From Pseudomonas sp. VD-NE ins (GTDB lineage: Bacteria; Pseudomonadota; Gammaproteobacteria; Pseudomonadales; Pseudomonadaceae): a DNA stretch of 64,000 nucleotides. Below the pieces are notes generated by a model that worked only from the letters and a program-made list of their open reading frames with translations, made no database searches and was not told where the DNA came from. A program made the translations under genes and the position numbers. Location of the stretch: positions 2,747,001 to 2,811,000 of the forward strand of contig NZ_CP134772.1 in assembly GCF_031882575.1 (NCBI RefSeq), read 5' to 3'. This document shows, piece after piece, positions 60,067 through 64,000 of the stretch (positions within the stretch are counted from its first letter, which is position 1; every line of letters begins with the position of its first letter).

Positions 60067-60132
60067 TTCGAACAGCGCCCGCCCACCGCGGGTTTGTTAT
60101 GTTCAGCGACGCACAAGGTGCGGGCTGTGTGT

Positions 60133-60326
60133 TGCGGGCCGGTCTCCGGGCTCACGAGGGGTTGGCGTCAGGCCGACCTGCAAGCGTCACCTTCCCATGC
60201 CGCACTGGCACAGTGGTTTTGACGCTTCGCTCGCTTACCGTTGCGGGGGCAGCACTGGACTGACATGGGCTTGAGTAAAGCACATGATTCACCGGTTTCC
60301 CGTTTCACCCTGTGAAGGGCACCCGT
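60133..60326 (-). ncRNA. Cobalamin riboswitch controlling cbtB-cbtA-cobE-cobM
   Basis: On the minus strand the element has the conserved order GGTGAA..., CTGCCCCCGCAACGGTAAGC, CACTGTGCC, GGCATGGGAAGGTGACGC and the B12 box AGCCCGGAGACCGGCC. These are hallmarks of the cobalamin aptamer. It lies upstream of the cobalt transporter genes, the usual arrangement in Pseudomonas. Confidence 0.93.
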
Positions 60327-60410
60327 AACAAGTTGTGTAGGAGAGCATGAGGCGGGGATTTGAGTCAATGAATGGGGGGCATATCCGTTGCTGCGGTAAC
60401 GGCTGCTTAG

Positions 60411-61312
60411 GGTTCCGCCCTTACGGCGGGTCACTTTTTACAAACGCCTAAAAAGTAACCAAAAACGCTTTGCCCTGACGTTCGGCCCGCTCGCTAAAGC
60501 TCGGGGTTCCTTCGCTCCGGGATTGATCCGGGGGGCATCGTCTACGGTTTGCTTCGCTGCACCTCCTCTCGATGTGTTTGGCTGCGCCAAACGGTCGCTA
60601 CGCTCCCCCCCCCGGATCAATCCCTCCACTCAGCCTGCCGACGGGCTCCGAGATCAAGATCAAGAGCAGGCGAGCTGACACTCGGCCTATTGAGTGGTGA
60701 GGAGCACAGCGTGTTCGGCTTTGGTTTTGTGGTGAATTCTCCCCTCATCGGAACGCCGCCCGCCCAGCCCTCTCCCGGAGGGAGAGGGAGCCGATTTGTG
60801 GGCTTTTCAGAATCTGAGTTCAACTCGATATCGCACGTCGGCGTACCTCCTCCAAACACCTCAATCAGTTCCCTCTCCCTCCGGGAGAGGGCTAGGGTGA
60901 GGGGCTTTTGATCTGGCTTGTGATTTTTGCTTTTCAAAGCCTGAGTTCGACTCGGTATCGCACGTCGGCGTACCTCCCCCAAACACCGAGATCAGTCCCC
61001 TCTCCCTCTGGGAGAGGGCTAGGGTGAGGGGCTCTTGATCTGGCTTTGGTTCTTGATCTGGCTTTTGATCTGGCTTTTTTGCCCCTTCGGCAGGCCGAGC
61101 GAAGGTGTTCATCCGGGGGGTAGGCGCGCAGCGCCGTTCGACGAAGTCGAACACATCGAGAGGAGGTGCAGCGAAGCAAACCGTAGGCGATGCCCCCGGA
61201 TGGACACCGTAGTGAGGGAACACTGAGCCTCAGCGAAGTGCCGTACGCCGGGGCAAAGCCTTTTGCTTACTTTTCGGCGTCTGGAAAAGTGAGTCGCTGT
61301 AAGAGCGAAACC
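60411..61312. repeat. Inverted pair of a ~160-bp dispersed repeat enclosing MITE-like copies
   Basis: The left arm (60411-60579) and right arm (61150-61312) are approximate reverse complements. The outer part is GTCACTTTTTACAAACGCCT...AAAGTAACC versus GCTTACTTTTCGGCGTCTGG...AAAAGTGAG. The inner part, GGCATCGTCTACGGTTTGCT to CTCTCGATGTGTT, is nearly perfect over about 50 bp. The space between holds copies of the GGGAGAGGG repeat. Open frames here are repeat-derived and were not called as genes. Together with the gap 60327-60410, which shows nothing, this fills the space between the two riboswitches. Confidence 0.75.
60760..61031. repeat. MITE-like repeat family, copies 4 and 5 in tandem
   Basis: CAGCCCTCTCCCGGAGGGAG (from 60760), CTGAGTTCAACTCGATATCG and the right arm GAGAGGGCTAGGGTGAGGGG (to 60905) form one copy. 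A second unit repeats CTGAGTTCGACTCGGTATCG, CACGTCGGCGTACCTCC and the same right arm (to 61031). The two are direct repeats of each other and belong to the family at 1650 and 6473. Confidence 0.75.
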
Positions 61313-61399
61313 GCCAGCGGCGGCACCCGCAGCAAAGGATATGCTCACATAACCAAACCCCAACCCCATTGACCCATAAGCAAGCCATGCGTAGCCTTG

Positions 61400-61592
61400 C
61401 GCCTTCGAGGTTCTTCGGCCCACGCCGAAGCTAAGAAGGGAACGCGGTCAATGCCGCGGCTGCCCCCGCAACTGTGAACGGTGCTGTTCGCTGCCACGCC
61501 ACTGCCAGCTCAACTTATGAGCCAGCGGGAAGGCGCAGCAAACGCCAGGCCCAACGCCTGAACACCGTCAGCCAGGAGACCTGCCTCGCACA
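61400..61592 (+). ncRNA. Cobalamin riboswitch controlling cobW-cobN
   Basis: It contains GAAGGGAACGCGGTCAATGC, CGGCTGCCCCCGCAACTGTG, CACTGCCAGC, GCGGGAAGGCGCAGC and the B12 box GTCAGCCAGGAGACCTGCC, in the standard order of the aptamer. It lies 108 bp before cobW on the plus strand. Confidence 0.94.
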
Positions 61593-61669
61593 GATTCTCA
61601 CTACAACCGGGCGGGGTGATCCGGTGGCGAACGCTTCCGGCGCGCACGCGCGTTGCCGGTTCTCGTCCC

Positions 61670-61698
61670 GTATGCCCGCCGCTTGCCAAAGGGCATAC
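61670..61698 (+). promoter_or_regulatory. cobW RBS-sequestering hairpin (riboswitch expression platform)
   Basis: GTATGCCC (61670-61677) pairs with GGGCATAC (61691-61698), enclosing AAAGGG, the only ribosome-binding-site-like sequence before the cobW ATG (61701). A second stem just upstream (GGTGGCGAACGC with GCGTTGCC) could be the alternative partner. This points to translational control, unlike the terminator before cbtB. Confidence 0.6.
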
Positions 61699-61700
61699 CG

Positions 61701-62774
61701 ATGAAAACACTGGCCAAACTCCCCGTCACCATCGTCACCGGCTTCCTCGGCTCGGGCAAAACCACACTGCTGCGGCACATGCTCGACAACGCTCAGGGCC
61801 GCCGCATCGCGGTGATCGTCAACGAGTTCGGCGAGTTGGGCATCGACGGTGAAATTCTCAAGCAATGCACCATCGGTTGCACCGAAGAAGAAGCCACCGG
61901 CCGCGTTTACGAACTGGCCAACGGCTGCCTGTGCTGCACCGTTCAGGAAGAATTCTTCCCGGTGATGCGCGAACTGGTCGCGCGTCGCGGCGATCTCGAC
62001 CACATCCTCATCGAAACTTCCGGTCTGGCCCTGCCAAAACCTTTGGTGCAAGCCTTCCAGTGGCCGGAAATCCGCAGTGCCTGCACCGTTGACGCGGTGA
62101 TCACCGTGGTCGACAGCCCGGCCGTGGCCGCTGGCACTTTCGCTGCGTTCCCGGATCAGGTCGATGCTCAGCGCAAACTCGACCCGAACCTCGATCACGA
62201 ATCGCCGCTGCACGAACTGTTCGCCGACCAACTGGCCAGCGCCGACCTCGTCATCCTCAACAAGGCCGACCAGACCAGCCCGGAAGATCTCGCTCGCGTC
62301 CGCGCTGAAGTCGCCGAAGAGCTGCCACCGGCGGTGAAAATCATCGAAGCCAGCAACGGCCGTCTGCCGCTGGACGTGCTGATCGGCCTCGGCGCCGGTT
62401 CCGAAGAACACATCGACAGCCGTCACAGTCACCACGACCATCACCACGGTGAAGGCGATGATGATCACGATGACCACGATCACGACGCCTTCGATTCGAT
62501 CTCCATCGAACTGCCGCAGGCCGACGAAAGCCTGCTGCTCGATGCCCTGACGCAACTGGTGGTCAAGCACGGCATCCTCCGTGTCAAAGGTTTCGCTGCC
62601 ATTCCGAACAAGCCGATGCGCCTGCTGATCCAGGGCGTGGGCACGCGTTTCGACAAGCATTTCGACCGTCAGTGGGGCGCCGATGAAGCGCGCGTCACGC
62701 GTCTGGTGCTGATCGGCCAGGAACTCGACGCCGCCCAACTCGAAGCGCAACTGCGCGCCGCGCTCAGCGTTTAA
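61701..62774 (+). CDS. cobW: CobW-type GTPase/metallochaperone for cobalamin synthesis
   Basis: This 357-residue COG0523 G3E GTPase has Walker A GFLGSGKT (14-21), the metal-binding CxCC motif NGCLCC with C76, C78 and C79, the switch region EFGELGIDGE and the NKAD guanine-specificity motif. A His/Asp-rich metal loop (HSHHDHHHGEGDDDHDDHDH) and a C-terminal CobW_C domain follow. It is thought to supply cobalt to the CobNST chelatase. The ATG at 61701 was preferred to an upstream in-frame start inside the riboswitch platform. cobN follows after three bases, so they form an operon under the cobalamin riboswitch. Confidence 0.95.
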   Translation: MKTLAKLPVTIVTGFLGSGKTTLLRHMLDNAQGRRIAVIVNEFGELGIDGEILKQCTIGCTEEEATGRVYELANGCLCCTVQEEFFPVMRELVARRGDLDHILIETSGLALPKPLVQAFQWPEIRSACTVDAVITVVDSPAVAAGTFAAFPDQVDAQRKLDPNLDHESPLHELFADQLASADLVILNKADQTSPEDLARVRAEVAEELPPAVKIIEASNGRLPLDVLIGLGAGSEEHIDSRHSHHDHHHGEGDDDHDDHDHDAFDSISIELPQADESLLLDALTQLVVKHGILRVKGFAAIPNKPMRLLIQGVGTRFDKHFDRQWGADEARVTRLVLIGQELDAAQLEAQLRAALSV

Positions 62775-62777
62775 GCC

Positions 62778-64000
62778 ATGCACCTGCTCAGGACTCAGCC
62801 CGGCGGTTTCGTCTCGGATGACAACATTGCCGACCTTGGCCAAACCCCCGCCGAGCTGGTGATCCTGTGCAGCGGCGACTCTAGCCTCGCGCTGCTCGCC
62901 GAAGCCGCGCAGCAGTTGCCCGAGGATTACCCGAGCCTGCGTCTGGCCAATCCGATGCAGGTGCAGAATCACGCTTCGGTCGATCTGTACGTCGATGAAG
63001 TGTTGCGTCACGCCAAGGTGATCCTGATCTCGCTGCACGGCGGCATCGCCTATTGGCGTTACGGCGTCGAGCGTCTGATCGAGTTGTCCGAGCGCGGTGT
63101 GCAGGTGATTCTGGTGCCGGGCGATGACCGGCCCGATCCGGAGCTCAGCGACCTGAGCACCGTCAATGCCGAGGATCGCGACCGGCTCTGGCAATTCTTG
63201 CGGCAGGGCGGTATGGGCAATGCGCTGGATTTCTTCCGCTGCCTGGCCACCCGTTGGCTCGCCCGCGATTACGCTTGGGAAGAACCGCAAGCCCTGCCGC
63301 GCACGGCGATTTACCACCCGAATAAAACCAGCGCCGCACTGAGTGACTGGCAAGCCGAATGGCTGCCCGAGAACCCGGTCGCGGCGGTGCTGTTTTACCG
63401 CTCGCATTTGCAAGCGGCGAACACCGCGTTCATCGATGTTTTCTGCCAGCGCTTGCAGGTGGCGGGTCTTAATCCGTTGCCCATCGCGGTGGCCAGTCTG
63501 AAAGAGCCCGGCTGCCTGACGGTAGTCGAGGATTGGTTGGATGAGATCGAGGCCGGTGTAATTCTCAACACCACCGGATTCGCTCAGTCCAGCCCCGAAG
63601 CGCCGCACTTGCGGCCGTTTCGCCGCGACATCCCGGTGATTCAGGCGATCTGCGCGCAGGACAACGAGCCTGGTTGGCGTGACAGCGAGCAGGGCCTCGG
63701 CCCGCGCGATCTGGCCATGCACATTGCCTTGCCGGAACTCGACGGACGCATCATCAGCCGGCCGATCAGCTTCAAGGATCTGGCCTGGCGCAGTGAGCGC
63801 AGTCAGTCCGATGTGGTCTGCTATCGCGCGCAGCCTGAGCGCATGGATTTTGTCGCCGAACTGGCGCGGCGCTGGATCGATCTGGCGCGGGTGCCGAACG
63901 GCGAAAAACGCATCGCGTTGATTCTCGCCAACTACCCGACCCGTGATGGCCGCATCGGAAACGGCGTCGGTCTCGACACGCCGGCAGCGGCGCTGAATAT
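62778..64000 (+). CDS. cobN: Cobaltochelatase subunit CobN (3' end beyond window)
   Basis: The reading frame is open from the ATG at 62778 to the end of the window (about 407 codons of roughly 1250). It begins MHLLRTQPGGFVSDDNIADL and contains CobN-type segments: LISLHGGIAYWRYGVERLIE, QFLRQGGMGNALDFFRCLA, AVLFYRSHLQAANTAFIDVF, NTTGFAQSS and LILANYPTRDGRIGNGVGLD. CobN is the large subunit of the ATP-dependent CobNST complex that inserts cobalt into hydrogenobyrinate diamide. It starts three bases after cobW. Confidence 0.95.
   Translation, partial: MHLLRTQPGGFVSDDNIADLGQTPAELVILCSGDSSLALLAEAAQQLPEDYPSLRLANPMQVQNHASVDLYVDEVLRHAKVILISLHGGIAYWRYGVERLIELSERGVQVILVPGDDRPDPELSDLSTVNAEDRDRLWQFLRQGGMGNALDFFRCLATRWLARDYAWEEPQALPRTAIYHPNKTSAALSDWQAEWLPENPVAAVLFYRSHLQAANTAFIDVFCQRLQVAGLNPLPIAVASLKEPGCLTVVEDWLDEIEAGVILNTTGFAQSSPEAPHLRPFRRDIPVIQAICAQDNEPGWRDSEQGLGPRDLAMHIALPELDGRIISRPISFKDLAWRSERSQSDVVCYRAQPERMDFVAELARRWIDLARVPNGEKRIALILANYPTRDGRIGNGVGLDTPAAALN

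Noticed and set aside
60168..61510. Several open frames of 60-120 codons between the two riboswitches
   Set aside because: They run through dispersed repeats and riboswitch sequence and have no ribosome binding sites or protein-like composition.

Overview
The window is 64 kb of high-GC chromosomal DNA from a Pseudomonas, most likely of the P. fluorescens group. The evidence is the gene content (cti, cobE, cbtAB, a nitrite/sulfite reductase hemoprotein with a DUF934 partner, SohB, NfuA), the GTGGGAGC-type REP pairs, and the abundant dispersed intergenic repeats. No tRNA, rRNA, CRISPR array, transposase or prophage gene was seen.

Layout. 1-8.7 kb: the 3' two thirds of pepN, small stress or hypothetical genes, a sterol-desaturase/SRPBCC fusion translationally coupled to an SMP-30-like beta-propeller gene, a LysR regulator, and a HoxX-like gene whose 3' end is partly duplicated among MITE-like repeats. 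9-23.2 kb: an apparent uptake locus made of an ECF sigma factor and FecR-type regulator, two TonB-dependent receptors, and a yejABEF-type peptide ABC importer. A RES/Xre toxin-antitoxin pair sits between the receptors. The three structural units share a precisely spaced promoter/leader signature, so they probably form one regulon for outer-to-inner-membrane import of a peptide or peptide conjugate. 23.3-25.7 kb: an SCP2 protein, a histidine phosphatase and SohB.

25.8-49.6 kb: dominated by three giant proteins (1621, 2411 and 2455 residues) with an N-terminal dermonecrotic-toxin-like region, leucine-rich repeats and a C-terminal NEL-type E3 ubiquitin ligase domain. The second and third are tandem paralogs with triplicated LRR modules, an intact CxD catalytic motif, and a covarying hairpin that masks the ribosome binding site. 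The first has one LRR block and carries Ser where the catalytic Cys should be. Between the first and the tandem pair lie cysI-DUF934, a 37-residue membrane protein, an orphan periplasmic binding protein and a DUF2970 protein.

49.7-64 kb: metH (B12-dependent methionine synthase), cti (cis/trans fatty acid isomerase), an acyltransferase and nfuA. A cobalamin region follows: cbtB-cbtA-cobE-cobM on the minus strand and cobW-cobN on the plus strand, each behind its own cobalamin riboswitch. The first riboswitch appears to act by transcription termination and the second by masking the cobW ribosome binding site. About 1 kb of nested dispersed repeats separates them. CobN runs off the end of the window.

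All functions are assigned from recognisable motifs and family knowledge, not from database searches. Start codons were chosen from ribosome binding sites and gene overlaps.
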